A stretch of DNA of 64,000 nucleotides from Physella acuta (lineage: Eukaryota; Mollusca; Gastropoda; Physidae): contig NW_026731571.1 in the NCBI RefSeq assembly GCF_028476545.1, forward strand, positions 310,001-374,000, in the 5' to 3' direction. The translations under genes were made by a program, and so were the position numbers. Position 1 is the stretch's first letter. Each line of letters begins with the position of its first letter. Shown piece by piece: positions 47,388-58,209 of the stretch. A model generated the notes under the pieces. The model worked only from the letters and a program-made list of their open reading frames with translations, did not search any database and was not told the DNA's origin.

Positions 47388-47917
47388 GTAAGCTAGGGTC
47401 AAAGTATCTGAATTATCTGTAGGGTCTCTAGACGCCGCCAGATAGGAAGAAGGTAGGCGGATGACGTCATTTGTCGCAACTTCCGGTGTTGACGAAAACA
47501 CGAGAATAAGACGAGATCGCGGAAGAGAAAAGAAAATGGATTTGATGAGATATTAATGTGCCCGGCTTCCTGCACGGCGCCCGGCACGTGCGGACTTTGA
47601 CACCCCCGCGCCCCATCTGCTAGCACCGCCCGGGATGGTACCGCACCATCTACAGACTCGCCGCTCTCTGGTGGCCACTGGAGCGTGTCGGGCCACAATG
47701 GCCTGAAGTATTGATGGGGAAACAAGTGCGGCCCCAGATTGAGGCTGGTCACCTGCGGTCAAACGATCACATCCGGGTTTTCCCCGAGCCTTTGTCGCCC
47801 GACCCTAAGTGCCGGCCGTCCCGACCCCAAGGGCTGGCGTTATGGGGCTCACCCCAGCCGTTTAGTGACGCGCCCAGGCTGTAATGTTACGGACCATCAA
47901 ACAACCTTTTCAGCAGC
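47388..47917. other. Unique GC-rich sequence
   Basis: Minus-strand frames over 47399-47762 are open but have no recognised motif. CACGTG lies near 47585. Confidence 0.45.
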
Positions 47918-47957
47918 TCCTCCAAGAATTTGCCAGCTCCTCCAAGAATTTGCCAAC
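47918..47957. repeat. 20-bp direct duplication
   Basis: AGCTCCTCCAAGAATTTGCC occurs twice head to tail. Confidence 0.97.
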
Positions 47958-48045
47958 CAGCGATGGTGTCCTTTGTGGTCCCGTCCTGCATAATTAGCTG
48001 TTCGCCATGCTTGGCTGACCCTCGACCTCTTCAGGAGACTATATA
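47958..48045. other. Short unique spacer
   Basis: Nothing recognised. Confidence 0.5.
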
Positions 48046-48232
48046 CTATGTACCACGTGACCTTATGCACTGTATCACGTGACCTGTAGTACTGTATACC
48101 ACGTGATATGATGTACTGTGTACCATGTGACATGATGTACTGTATACCACATAAGCTGTGGTACTGTGTACCACGTGATTTGATGTACTGTGTACAACGT
48201 GACTTGGTGAACTGTGTACCACGTGACAGATC
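48046..48232. repeat. 24-bp tandem array carrying E-boxes, about 8 copies
   Basis: Units are ACCACGTGATATGATGTACT plus GTGT. Five copies keep CACGTG and the others have CATGTG, CACATAA or AACGTG. An array of E-box sites could bind bHLH factors, but no function is shown. Confidence 0.93.
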
Positions 48233-48279
48233 AACAACTCTAGTGCTCATTAAAATTCAGTTAATCATCACTATTCTTT

Positions 48280-48535
48280 TGACTATTCGTATGACTATTC
48301 TTGTGACTATTCTTGTGACTATTCTTGTGACTATTCTTGTGACTATTCTTGTGACTATTCTTGTGACTATTCTTGTGACTATTCTTGTGACTATTCTTGT
48401 GACTATTCTTGTGACTATTCTTTTGACTATTCTTGTGACTATTCTTGTGACTATTCTTTTGACTATTCTTGTGACTATTCTTGTGACTATTCTTGTGACT
48501 ATTCTTTTGACTATTCTTGTGACTATTCTTAAACC
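48280..48535. repeat. 12-bp tandem array, GACTATTCTTGT, about 21 copies
   Basis: Near-perfect, with TTTT variants. The open frame with an ILVT period is an artefact. Confidence 0.97.
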
Positions 48536-48938
48536 ATCTTTCCTGCAGTGCTAAATGTTCATTCCCTGTTTACATCACAAATTCACTGACTCGTCCTTCC
48601 TTACACCAAAAGTCATTGCCTGATTACCCCCCCCCCCCTCTCACCCCCTCTTCCCCCCCCCCCCCCCCCCCCCCCCCCCGACCTGCGCCATGGCGTGGTA
48701 AGAAAGTCTTAGCGTGCTGACATCCTTGAGTCTGACGTATTTAATTTTGAAGACATGTGCCAAGTTCCTTGTTAAGGACGGATTATGTCCCCCCCCCCCC
48801 CACCACACGGGACTCACGCGCGTGCAGGTGAGAGACTTGTGTGCGATGTTCTGTCGGAGCTAAGAAAAACTCCATCAGTTGTGCACGTGCGAGGGCCATA
48901 TTAAATCTAAGCTGCGCCACATCGAGTCGAATCTTGGG
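48536..48938. other. Unique sequence with long C runs
   Basis: C runs lie at 48627-48637, 48653-48679 and 48790-48801. No gene seen. Confidence 0.55.
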
Positions 48939-49022
48939 CCGCCATCTTACTTTCGCCGCGATCTTACTTTTGCGGCCATCTTACTTTAGCCGCCATCTTA
49001 CTTTCGCCGCCATCTTGCCTCC
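48939..49022. repeat. 17-bp tandem repeat, about 5 copies
   Basis: The unit is GCCGCCATCTTACTTTC. Each copy contains a GCCATCTT core that resembles a YY1-type site (AAGATGGC on the other strand). Confidence 0.95.
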
Positions 49023-49258
49023 GATATGCCCCCTGGGATACCCGTCCATTTGAGCGATCAATCTAAAAGAAACACTGGCTAGGTATCGGTTAATGCAAGC
49101 GACAACCCTTTTACAACCCCCGACAACCACTGACAAGAACCGAGAAAAGAAACATGCGAGCACTCCAGGGCACGTGCTAACGCGCGTGTCTCACTCTCAC
49201 GTCTAGAACGTGAGTACGTCCCGCCGGGGAGAGGAAAGTTGGGAGACATTTTTTCGTC
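49023..49258. other. Unique sequence
   Basis: Contains short ACAACC-type repetition near 49100-49140 and a CACGTG near 49170. No gene. Confidence 0.5.
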
Positions 49259-49497
49259 ATTGAGGGGTGGGGTGGGGAGGACTGAGGTTGGGAGTAGGGT
49301 TGGGTGGGTGGGGAGGACAGAGGGATGGGAGTAGGGCGGGGTGGGGTTGGGGAGGACTGAGGGTGGGGGTGGGGAGGATTGGGGGTGGGAGGGGGAGGGG
49401 GTTGTGGTGGGGTGCACTGGGGGTGGGAGTAGGGTGGGGTGGGGTTGGGGAGGACTGAGGTGTGGGAGTAGGGTTGGGTGGGTGGGGAAGACAGAGG
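49259..49497. repeat. G-rich degenerate tandem tract
   Basis: Repeats of GGTGGGGTTGGGGAGGACTG and GGGTGGGAGTAGGG, in irregular order. There are many GGG/GGGG runs in short succession, so this has high G-quadruplex potential. Confidence 0.9.
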
Positions 49498-49591
49498 TGT
49501 GTGTGTGTGAGTATCTGTGTGTGTGTCTGTGTGTCTGTCTGTCTGTCTGTCTGTCTGTCTGCCTGCCTGCCTGCCTGCCTGCCTGTCTGTC

Positions 49592-49665
<74 letters not shown>

Positions 49666-50824
49666 ATGTCTGTATGTCTGTATGTCTGTATGTCTGTATG
49701 TCTGTATGTCTGTATGTCTGTATGTCTGTATGTCTGTATGTCTGTATGTCTGTATGTCTGTATGTCTGTATGTCTGTATGTCTGTATGTCTGTATGTCTG
49801 TATGTCTGTATGTCTGTATGTCTGTATGTCTGTATGTCTGTATGTCTGTATGTCTGTATGTCTGTATGTCTGTATGTCTGTATGTCTGTATGTCTGTATG
49901 TCTGTATGTCTGTATGTCTGTATGTCTGTATGTCTGTATGTCTGTATGTCTGTATGTCTGTATGTCTGTATGTCTGTATGTCTGTATGTCTGTATGTCTG
50001 TATGTCTGTATGTCTGTATGTCTGTATGTCTGTATGTCTGTATGTCTGTATGTCTGTATGTCTGTATGTCTGTATGTCTGTATGTCTGTATGTCTGTATG
50101 TCTGTATGTCTGTATGTCTGTATGTCTGTATGTCTGTATGTCTGTATGTCTGTATGTCTGTATGTCTGTATGTCTGTATGTCTGTATGTCTGTATGTCTG
50201 TATGTCTGTATGTCTGTATGTCTGTATGTCTGTATGTCTGTATGTCTGTATGTCTGTATGTCTGTATGTCTGTATGTCTGTATGTCTGTATGTCTGTATG
50301 TCTGTATGTCTGTATGTCTGTATGTCTGTATGTCTGTATGTCTGTATGTCTGTATGTCTGTATGTCTGTATGTCTGTATGTCTGTATGTCTGTATGTCTG
50401 TATGTCTGTATGTCTGTATGTCTGTATGTCTGTATGTCTGTATGTCTGTATGTCTGTATGTCTGTATGTCTGTATGTCTGTATGTCTGTATGTCTGTATG
50501 TCTGTATGTCTGTATGTCTGTATGTCTGTATGTCTGTATGTCTGTATGTCTGTATGTCTGTATGTCTGTATGTCTGTATGTCTGTATGTCTGTATGTCTG
50601 TATGTCTGTATGTCTGTATGTCTGTATGTCTGTATGTCTGTATGTCTGTATATCTGTATGTCTGTATGTCTGTATGTCTGTATGTCTGTATGTCTGTATG
50701 TCTGTATGTCTGTATGTCTGTATGTCTGTATGTCTGTATGTCTGTATGTCTGTATGTCTGTATGTCTGTATGTCTGTATGTCTGTATGTCTGTATGTCTG
50801 TATGTCTGTATGTCTGTATGTCTG
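49498..50824. repeat. Compound microsatellite: (GT)n, (TCTG)n, (TCTGTATG)~145
   Basis: 49498-49532 is GT-rich. 49533-49660 is TCTG with a GCCT interruption at about 49560-49584. 49661-50822 is the 8-mer TCTGTATG with one visible substitution (TATATCTG near 50645). There are no stops in most frames on either strand, so frames of up to about 590 codons arise with peptides such as TDIQTYRH or YVCMSVCL. They are artefacts. Near-perfect identity over 1.16 kb implies very recent expansion. Confidence 0.99.
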
Positions 50825-52204
50825 TGTTGCTTTTTTCTCATATAATAGCTCCAAGCTAACTAATTGTAATTAATTCAATCAAAAATTTAAAATATTCCAT
50901 ATCCGTTTTCATAATGACGAGCCCAACATTTTTTGTCCCGTTCAAATCAGACATGCTGGTGTTGGTATTTCAATTGTATGGGAAGGGGGGGGGGGTCAGA
51001 CATGTGATACATCCGTGAGATGGCTGACCTCTGACCCACACGGCGCGTGGGCCAGCTTTACATAAAGTTAAACAAGGAGTCCATATCTCATGTCGCGTGG
51101 GGGAGGGGTGGATGAGGGGGGGGGGGGGGCTCTCGACCAGGCGACCTTACAATTAGCAGGTTGAAATTCTCCAAGGTCACGCAGGTCAAGAAATAGTCAA
51201 GAGGCGTGGAGTGGGGTGGGGGAGAGGTAATACATTTTTAAACCCCCGCTAGAAGTGGCGATACCCAAAATGTAAGGTCTACCAGACCACGCCCACTTCA
51301 AGATGGCGCTCGCTTCCATTGTTTGCTTAAAGCCGCGGAACACGTAATATATTTGATGCCATATTTTTAAGGTCCACATTTTTGGACTATTTTTATATCG
51401 TTTTAATTTCCAATGCTTTTTTTTCAACAAATGAAAAGCCATTTTTTTTTAATTGACGCAAAAATGAAAGTTGGAGTAAAACTTGGATTGTAACATCTTG
51501 TAGTGGGGGGGGGGGGGGGCCCTCAAGATGGTCGGGTCACGTGTTCAACATGTGCCCTACCCCTCTCACGTCCCCTCCCCAACTTCCAGTGGTTAAGTAC
51601 AAGTCTTCCCCCTGTAGGTGGACACTTTAGGGGCGCTCGAGTCGCGTGCGACTAGGTCTTTGCTGGAAATATTAAATGACACACTCCAGGGGAGGGGGTG
51701 GGGAGGGGTGGGTACATCTCCCCCACCCCCTCCCCTAACATTACGCGCACAACAAAGGGTGTCCCCTGGGCTGAAGATATTTACCTGGGGGTCGGGAGAA
51801 AGGAGATGGATGTGGACACCACACCGCACCTGTCGACATCTGCCCGCCAACCTTTGACCCTAGCCAGTCGCGCGCCGCACGCGACGGGCCTAACCTTGCG
51901 TCAACTGGACAGCCGCGGACGTACAGGGAAGATAGGCAGCCTGACAGTGTGTCCCACAGCGGGGGCCCGAGGTTTATGGGGACTTAAGAAATCTGGCCAG
52001 CTATCCTGGGGTTTTTTCACTGCTTTACTTTATTGTCCAGATGTTGACCTTCATTTTTTTATAGAAGTTGTGGCGTTATGTGGTGTTGTATGGTGTTGTT
52101 TGGTGTTATCGGGAGTGTATTATGTGGGTTTTATGACTGGGTTTTTGAATGACGGAGTGAGGACTGTGTTGTGCCGGGGTTAGAAAACATAAGAAAATAC
52201 AGGC
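50825..52204. other. Unique sequence with G runs
   Basis: G runs at 50983-50994, 51117-51130 and 51505-51519. The segment 51270-51330 contains CAAGATGGCGCTCGCTTCC. Frames on both strands over 51593-52183 are open, but I recognise no domain and see no exon-like borders. A GGTGTTGTATGGTG motif repeats near 52080-52100. Confidence 0.5.
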
Positions 52205-52485
52205 TGCAACTCAAGAATAAATGTTGATGTCGACACCATTGGAATACATGTTGATGTCGACACCACTGCATCAATGTCACGGTGTCAACAATACACCACA
52301 TCTTCTAGTATCACCACTACACCATAATTGTGTCCCAGTGTCACCATTATAATTCTTGTAGTGGTGTCACCACTACAATACATGTTCTGGTATCACCACT
52401 ACACCATAATTGTGTCCTAGTGTCACCACTACAATACATGTGGTGGTGTCACCACTACAATACATGTGGTGGTGTCACCACTACA
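52205..52485. repeat. Degenerate 25-60-bp tandem repeat
   Basis: The motif GTGTCACCACTACAATACAT and its GTATCACCACTACACCATAA variant recur about eight times, with GTTGATGTCGACACCA at the left edge. Confidence 0.88.
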
Positions 52486-53429
52486 ACATGTTAGCACCAC
52501 AGTTGATAATGTAACCGACACGACGGACCCATCTGATCACCAGTACATGTACTCTAGAGCCCGTTAGTTCCTGTCCACAAGTACACAGCCGCCAATAAAC
52601 CATGACAGAAATGTACAATAGTTCATCCATTCTTACGTCTATTTTAAGTCTAGTTAAGAAAGCAAGGACCAAAGATTATTCCAATTATTTACAGAAAATC
52701 AAAAGAACAAAACATAAATTCCAACAACTGACACAACGACCACATCCACTTATCAGGAAAAAAGTTAGACAAACCGCCAGTAGTAAATTTTAATATCCCT
52801 CTCTAGAGGTCAAGGGTTCCTGTTTGATTCTGTAACTACAGTTTCCGGCTTGTCTTGTAGGACTGCCGGCTCCGTGGGAATGAGCGGATCAGACGACAAA
52901 TAAAAACATACTTGGTTCATAACCGGTGTCTAATGACCGGCAATTCCCATTGAGAGGGTGTAAAAATCTAATTGGGGAAGGACTCATCGTCGCCGGATGT
53001 AAAGGGAAACTGCGTTATTAGCCGGCCTGAGACAAAAGCCGATGAGACAAGAAGAGCCGGAAAACGCCGGTCACGGCAGACGGTCCGGTTAGACACATGT
53101 CGGGCTGGTGATATCAAAGCCAAGACATGGAGTTGTCCGGTTACCTGAGCCTCGCTTCCGTCTGCTTCTAGAACAATCCAAATTCTGCCCGGGGTGACGG
53201 AAGACATGCAAGAGTTAGCTCCCCGAGTCGTCGCTCAACAATAAGATAGACTACACCGTTTCCTGTACGCCACAAGGCCGAGGTTGGGGGAGGGGGGGGG
53301 GGATACAGACCCCACCAAGATGAACAACACAAAGACCAACACATCAAAAGACCGTTTATGATCTTCTATTGGCAATATGAAAAAAAAATAGGTGACGGAT
53401 ACAAGATTATACGGAACAATTTTTTTTTT
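52486..53429. other. Unique sequence
   Basis: A short minus-strand segment (about 53149-53188) has an acceptor-like CCCGGGCAG and a donor-like CAGGTAAC around IWIVLEADGSEAQ, too short to support as an exon. A G run lies at 53286-53301. The interval 52850-53110 is rich in CCGG motifs. Confidence 0.4.
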
Positions 53430-53512
53430 CTTTCATAGCCGGAGGCAGTGACCTGGAATCTGTGAACGGCCCCTGACCATGAATAGGTTTCTTCATCCTC
53501 GGTCCATTCACC
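53430..53512 (-). CDS. Weak candidate exon, about 27 codons
   Basis: On the minus strand a CCCCGCCCCACAG acceptor-like sequence is followed by GEWTEDEETYSWSGAVHRFQ then VTASGYE, which looks more protein-like than neighbouring frames. No clear donor follows, since the sequence runs into a poly-A stretch. I do not recognise the family and chance is quite possible. Confidence 0.18.
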
Positions 53513-53680
53513 CTGTGGGGCGGGGTCAAGGAGGGCGCGAGGACGGGCTCCTCTCATTATCTCCATGTCTTGACAAAAAGACATGGCCCTCATTACAACA
53601 AAAATACAGGGTTCTCATCACAAAAAGACTGGGCGCTCATTAAACATCCTGCAATCAGTTTTATTTTTTGTTCTCCGAAA
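53513..53680. other. Unique sequence with short GGC(G)CTCATTA repetition
   Basis: Loose AAAAAGAC(A/T)GGGCGCTCATTA-like motifs repeat three times near 53575-53642. No gene. Confidence 0.5.
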
Positions 53681-53942
53681 AACAGACTTCCTAAACTGGA
53701 GGATAAAAGTTTTGGCTATACAGACCTGATATACAGGCGAATAGAGCTTTTGGCTATACAAACTTGACATACAGGTTAATAGAAATTTTGGCTATACAAA
53801 CTTGATATACAGGCGAATATAAGTTTTGGCTATACAGACTTCCTAAACAGACGAATAGAATTTTTGGCAATACAGACTTCCTAAACTGGTGGATAGAAGT
53901 TTTGGCTACACAGACTTGACAAACTGGCGCACAGCTATCGGT
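53681..53942. repeat. 38-bp tandem array, about 6.5 copies
   Basis: The unit is TTTTGGCTATACAGACTTGA, CATACAGGCGAATAGAAG. Copies alternate between GACATACAGG and CCTAAACTGG halves. Confidence 0.94.
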
Positions 53943-54776
53943 CATGCATGACGACACAATCGTAAATGAACACAATCATACAATCACATCTTATGACATC
54001 ATGTGTATTTCTGTTGTTTTGAAGCGTCAAATTGTCTAGAACTTTCTTGCGGTACTAAAGTTCCTGTCCCCTGTTTGTCCCAAATAGGTTTGGTGTGTCT
54101 CAAACGTTAGGGAAATGTTATTTTTTGACACACAGCTATACATAGCCTTCACCTTAACACTAATCTAGCCCCCAATAGCTCGACCTTTACTCTAATCCAG
54201 ATTCTAACCGCGAAACTGACTGAAAGAAACCCGATACAATACTATGTTCTACCGGCGTTAGTTGGTCGTTGTTTGATAGTTGTTTGTTGGTGTTTGTTTA
54301 TTGCTGTTTGCTATTTGATGTTTGTTAGTTGTTTATTGTTACTTGATAGTTGCTGTTTAAAGAACGTGTTTGCCCTATCGGTGAAAATCACTGTTTATCA
54401 TTTTACTCTCTCATACAAGCAGTATACGTGGGAAGTATTGTAATCGTGCGAAACTAAAAATCGTGATTTTTACAAAACTACACATTTACACCAACCTAAA
54501 AATTGATTAAAAATCATGTCTATGTTGCCATCCCCTGTTGTTTTATTTTAGGATATTCGAGAAAGTTTAGGGGAGATAACTCCCGGTTTATTTTCATATT
54601 CTAATCAAGCAGCTTATTTTGAGGAAGTTTCGCGTTTACTTGTTTTCTTCAGACACTACAACGGAGGGTTATAAAAATCTATTTTTTAAATAATCCTTGG
54701 TCAAAACGCATTTCCCTATATTTCTCTGGTGTGTGTGTGTGTGAGAGAGAGTGTGTGTGATAGTAGACTTGCTGTA
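53943..54776. other. AT-rich unique sequence
   Basis: Loose TTGTTTGTTGGTG repetition at 54258-54350 and a GT/GA dinucleotide tract at 54729-54758. No gene is recognised. Confidence 0.5.
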
Positions 54777-55072
54777 CCCTAGTGTACCTACACCCCAGCG
54801 ACCCACCCCTAGTGTACCTACACCCCAGCGACCCACCCCTAGTGGCAGTACACCCCAGCGACCCACCCCTAGTGGCAGTCCACCCCAGCGACCCACCCCT
54901 AGTGGCAGTCCACCCCAGCGACCCACCCCTAGTGGCAGTCCACCCCAGCGACCCACCCCTAGTGGCAGTCCACCCCAGCGACCCACCCCTAGTGGCAGTC
55001 CACCCCAGCGACCCACCCCTAGTGGCAGTCCACCCCAGCGACCCACCCCTAGTGGCAGTACACCCCAGCTTC
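54777..55072. repeat. 30-bp minisatellite, about 10 copies
   Basis: The unit is CCAGCGACCCACCCCTAGTG plus GCAGTCCACC. The first two copies differ in TACCTACACC. A 10-codon unit keeps frames open on both strands. These are not genes. Confidence 0.98.
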
Positions 55073-55139
55073 CATGCAACCCATACACCCGATATATTCC
55101 AATAGAACTATTTCAGTGAAGATAGCTCTACAACACCCC

Positions 55140-55765
55140 AACACCCGTACATCATACACCGTACACCATACACCGTGTATCATACACCGTACACCATACA
55201 CCGTGTATCGTACACCGTACTCCGTACACCGTACATCATACAACGTACACCATACACCGTTTATCGTACACCGTACACCATACACCGTACATCATACACC
55301 GTACATCATACAACGTACACCATACACCGTGTATCGTACACCGTACACCATACACCGTACATCATACAACGTACACCGTACTCCATACACCGTGTATCGT
55401 ACACCGTACACCATACACCGTGTATCATACACCGTACACCATACACCGTACACCATACACCGTGTATCGTACACCGTACACCATACACCGTACATCATAC
55501 AACGTACACCGTACTCCATACACCGTGTATCGTACACCGTACACCATACACCGTACATCATACACCGTACATCATACAACGTACACCGTACTCCATACAC
55601 CGTGTATCGTACACCGTACTCCATACACCGTGTATCATACACCGTACACCATACACCGTGTATCGTACACCGTACACCATACACCGTGTATCATACACCG
55701 TACACCATACACCGTGTATCATACACCGTACACCATACACTGTGTATCGCACACCGTATACAACA
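55140..55765. repeat. 14-bp tandem array with higher-order order, about 44 copies
   Basis: 14-mers CACCGTACACCATA, CACCGTGTATCGTA, CACCGTACATCATA and CACCGTACTCCATA alternate in recurrent blocks. Three plus-strand and several minus-strand frames are open with 14-residue periods, all artefacts. Confidence 0.97.
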
Positions 55766-56712
55766 GACTGTCCGACGCTTCGCCTCACAAAACCATCAAA
55801 GCACCTTAAATTGTTTAGGTGTATCTGCCACGCCTCCTTTCAACAACGATCAGTAATTAAACACGCCTCTAATCAACAAAGAAAACTAGCGTAATTTCAG
55901 ACATTGATCCACTCTATCGCGCGGGCTCCAGGCTTTGATTAAACATACCCGGTCTTCATTTTACCTGTTGGTTCCCGATTGTTCCCCATAGTTCCCGATT
56001 GTTAAAGCTAGTCTCCAACTGTCAAGGTAATTAAAAAAACCAATCACCTTTATAAAATTCCGCGGTAAGATTTGCAAGGGCCGCAATGTGCGAGGCGTGT
56101 AGGGTCCCAGTTTGTGCGACAAATGATGTGCTCATTGTCGTCGTGACGACAGACAGACGATTGCCGGTCACATCAAACGACGGGCGCAATCTGTGAGGCG
56201 GGCTGACTTGGGGTGGCGCCCAAAACAAAAGGTGTACCAAAGCAAGTTTCCATTTCGGTAAAACAAAGAGTGGAGGAACAAAGCGCTTTGTTCGGCCACT
56301 GAGCCGTACTGTGCCGCTGGCAGACAGCGAGACACGCTAAGCGAGCAGCGCACGTGCGTCGGTCGCGCGCTCACCCCAGGCCACGTGATTTATAAAGTTA
56401 CCTTAGCATGTCATGTCGTAAGCTACAAGAGATCCATCTTCGTTCTTGTACCACGTGACTCCCGCCGGGGGGTCGCGTGACGGTGATCTGGTGACTGGCT
56501 CCAAGTCAGCACATGTGTAGGTCACTGTTGACGTCACTGTTGACGTCACTGTACGCTTTTGTACTGAACGTCACTGTGAACTTCATTGTACGTCATTTGT
56601 ACTCTTGGCCGTCAGATGTGTGCGGTCTTCTGTCGACGCCATCCCCTACCCACACCCACACAGTGTAAACAAAGTACTCACAACAAACACCACACTGCTC
56701 ACACTGATATTT
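55766..56712. other. Unique sequence
   Basis: CACGTG near 56350, 56383 and 56450. A GACGTCACTGTT motif is repeated near 56528-56552. Minus-strand frames over 56031-56374 have no recognised domain. Confidence 0.5.
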
Positions 56713-56875
56713 ACAATGTATGTAGGGCACCTACTGCATGTAAATTATAAAAGATTATAATGTATGTAGGGCGCCTACTTCATGTAAATTATAAAAGATT
56801 ATAATGTATGTAGTGCGCCTATTTCATGTAAATTATGAAATATTACAATGTATGTAGGGCGCCTAAATTATAAAA
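56713..56875. repeat. 44-bp tandem repeat, about 3.6 copies
   Basis: Units start at 56715, 56759, 56803 and 56847 with AATGTATGTAGGGCGCCTAC, followed by TTCATGTAAATTATAAAAGA. Confidence 0.97.
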
Positions 56876-57254
56876 GAAAAATTCACCAATTTAAAAAAAA
56901 AAACGTTCACATCCTTAGTACCAATCAAAACAAACGTTTCGACCTCAGGTCTCCGTCAGGCCCAACAAAGAAGTAGGTCGTTGTTTTTCTTCAACACATG
57001 TCAGGACGTCTGTTGTCTTCCTAGATTTGAAGGGAACAAAATTCGATCATGCACATGAATGTATCCCTTTAAAAAAATATGTAGCTGATTATGTCGAGAA
57101 TGAATGCTTAGACGCAAGCAGTCACTTGTATAACGTAGCGGGGTGATTTCTTTTGTCTGTCTTACACAACAATCAGGTAAAAAATGTGTGAACATGCGGG
57201 ACTCAAATCTCAAGGACTGAGGATCAAATCCCCGGTGTCCCCGTCAAATGGCAG
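56876..57254. other. Unique sequence
   Basis: No gene, array or element is recognised. Confidence 0.5.
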
Positions 57255-57345
57255 GGCGAGTTTCACGGAGTTGCAGGACGCAACGATGCGTGAAGAAACA
57301 AAGAGCTATTTTTATCCCTGTCTTGTGGCACACAATGGGCTGCGC
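57255..57345 (+). CDS. Weak candidate exon, 30 codons, protein unknown
   Basis: A GGCAG acceptor-like sequence and a GTGAGT donor (57346-57351) bracket 91 bases reading ASFTELQDATMREETKSYFY then PCLVAHNGLR. The phase is 1 in and 0 out. The polypyrimidine tract is weak and I recognise no family. The frame is also open on both sides, so the borders rest on splice-site resemblance alone. Confidence 0.22.
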
Positions 57346-57944
57346 GTGAGTCGGGGAGATTTATGTCCGCTCCGTCTTTAACTGGCGTGATGGGGGCTCC
57401 GTGCGGGCCCCGCTGACAATATACCTGGCCGGGGGTAGGGGGGGGGGAGGCTTTATACCTGGGTGAGGCGAGCAGTTAAAATTAATTGGATCGCCACTTA
57501 GAAAACACACAATAATTAATGAGCAGCCTTTTGGCGGGCTTGAAAAAAATCAGATATTAAAAAAAAGATGAAAGATAGCGTAACACGATGGGACCGTGTT
57601 TGATTAAAGCTGGTTAAAGCTGTGAAGCTGGGATGGCTGTCAACAGCTGTAACAGGGCTGTTTTGTTTACACATACGGGCTCTGAACACCAACACAACTG
57701 GGCCCTAAACACCGCCAACACAGCCCGGCACTGAAAACTATCAACACAGACTTGACTAGTGACATCAAGTTTCATTACGTCAATCGCATTTTTTAAAATG
57801 AAATTTTTAAAATGAACTTTTATAGAAAAGAATGTGTAAAATCGTCACCAAAGCATGTCTTATGGATGAAACACTAATGGGTGCTGAATTGTAATGACGT
57901 GGGAGATCTAGAAGCAAAAAGTTACAGAGGCTAAGAATTGGGTA
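57346..57944. other. Unique sequence
   Basis: A G run lies at 57438-57447. 57480-57570 is AT-rich with AATTAAT and TAATTAATGAG sites of homeodomain type. No gene. Confidence 0.45.
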
Positions 57945-58160
57945 CCAGCAGTGTTACTTCCAGACTTTTTTCTCCGGGGGTGCACTTGAAATTTTCGGAG
58001 GGGCGGATTCAAATTTCAGGGGGGCGGACACTGTTAAAAGTATATATTTTCCATATAAATTCCATTTCGTCCGGGGGAGGGGGGGGTAGACTTTCTTCGG
58101 GGGGGGGGGGGGGGCTCCGTCAGAACTCATCCGATGTTTTCAGTTTCTTCCAAGCATCTC
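57945..58160 (+). repeat. Dispersed repeat family A, copy 3
   Basis: Has CAGTGTTACTTCCAGACTTT, TTCTCCGGGGGTGCACTTG, AAATTTTCGGAGG, GGACACTGTTAAAAGTATAT and ATTCCATTTCGTCCGG in the same order as the other copies. The G runs are short in its core, and the longest one lies after the core (58098-58114). Near 58136-58157 a 22-base stretch matches 504-526 in reverse orientation. Confidence 0.82.
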
Positions 58161-58209
58161 TTTATGGCTATTTTGTGTTATTTGTATACATCAAATGACA
58201 CTAAACGTT

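Noticed and set aside
47399-47762. Minus-strand 117- and 69-codon frames
   Set aside because: No domain, no exon-like borders, and the composition fits GC-rich random sequence.
49066-49080. Further family A end (AAGAAACACTGG)
   Set aside because: Only about 12 bases match and none of the inner blocks follow.
49079-50873. Frames of 440-591 codons on both strands
   Set aside because: They are the octamer and TCTG microsatellites read in every frame (TDIQTYRH and YVCMSVCL periods). Both strands cannot be genes at once.
51593-52183. Overlapping plus and minus frames of 79-161 codons
   Set aside because: Both strands are open by GC-rich composition. There is no recognised motif, and the C-terminal Val/Leu/Cys part is a GGTGTTGT-type repeat.
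54669-55894. Pro/Ser-rich and Tyr/Thr/His-rich frames over 54751-55119 and 55074-55894
   Set aside because: They coincide exactly with the 30-bp and 14-bp arrays and are open on both strands.
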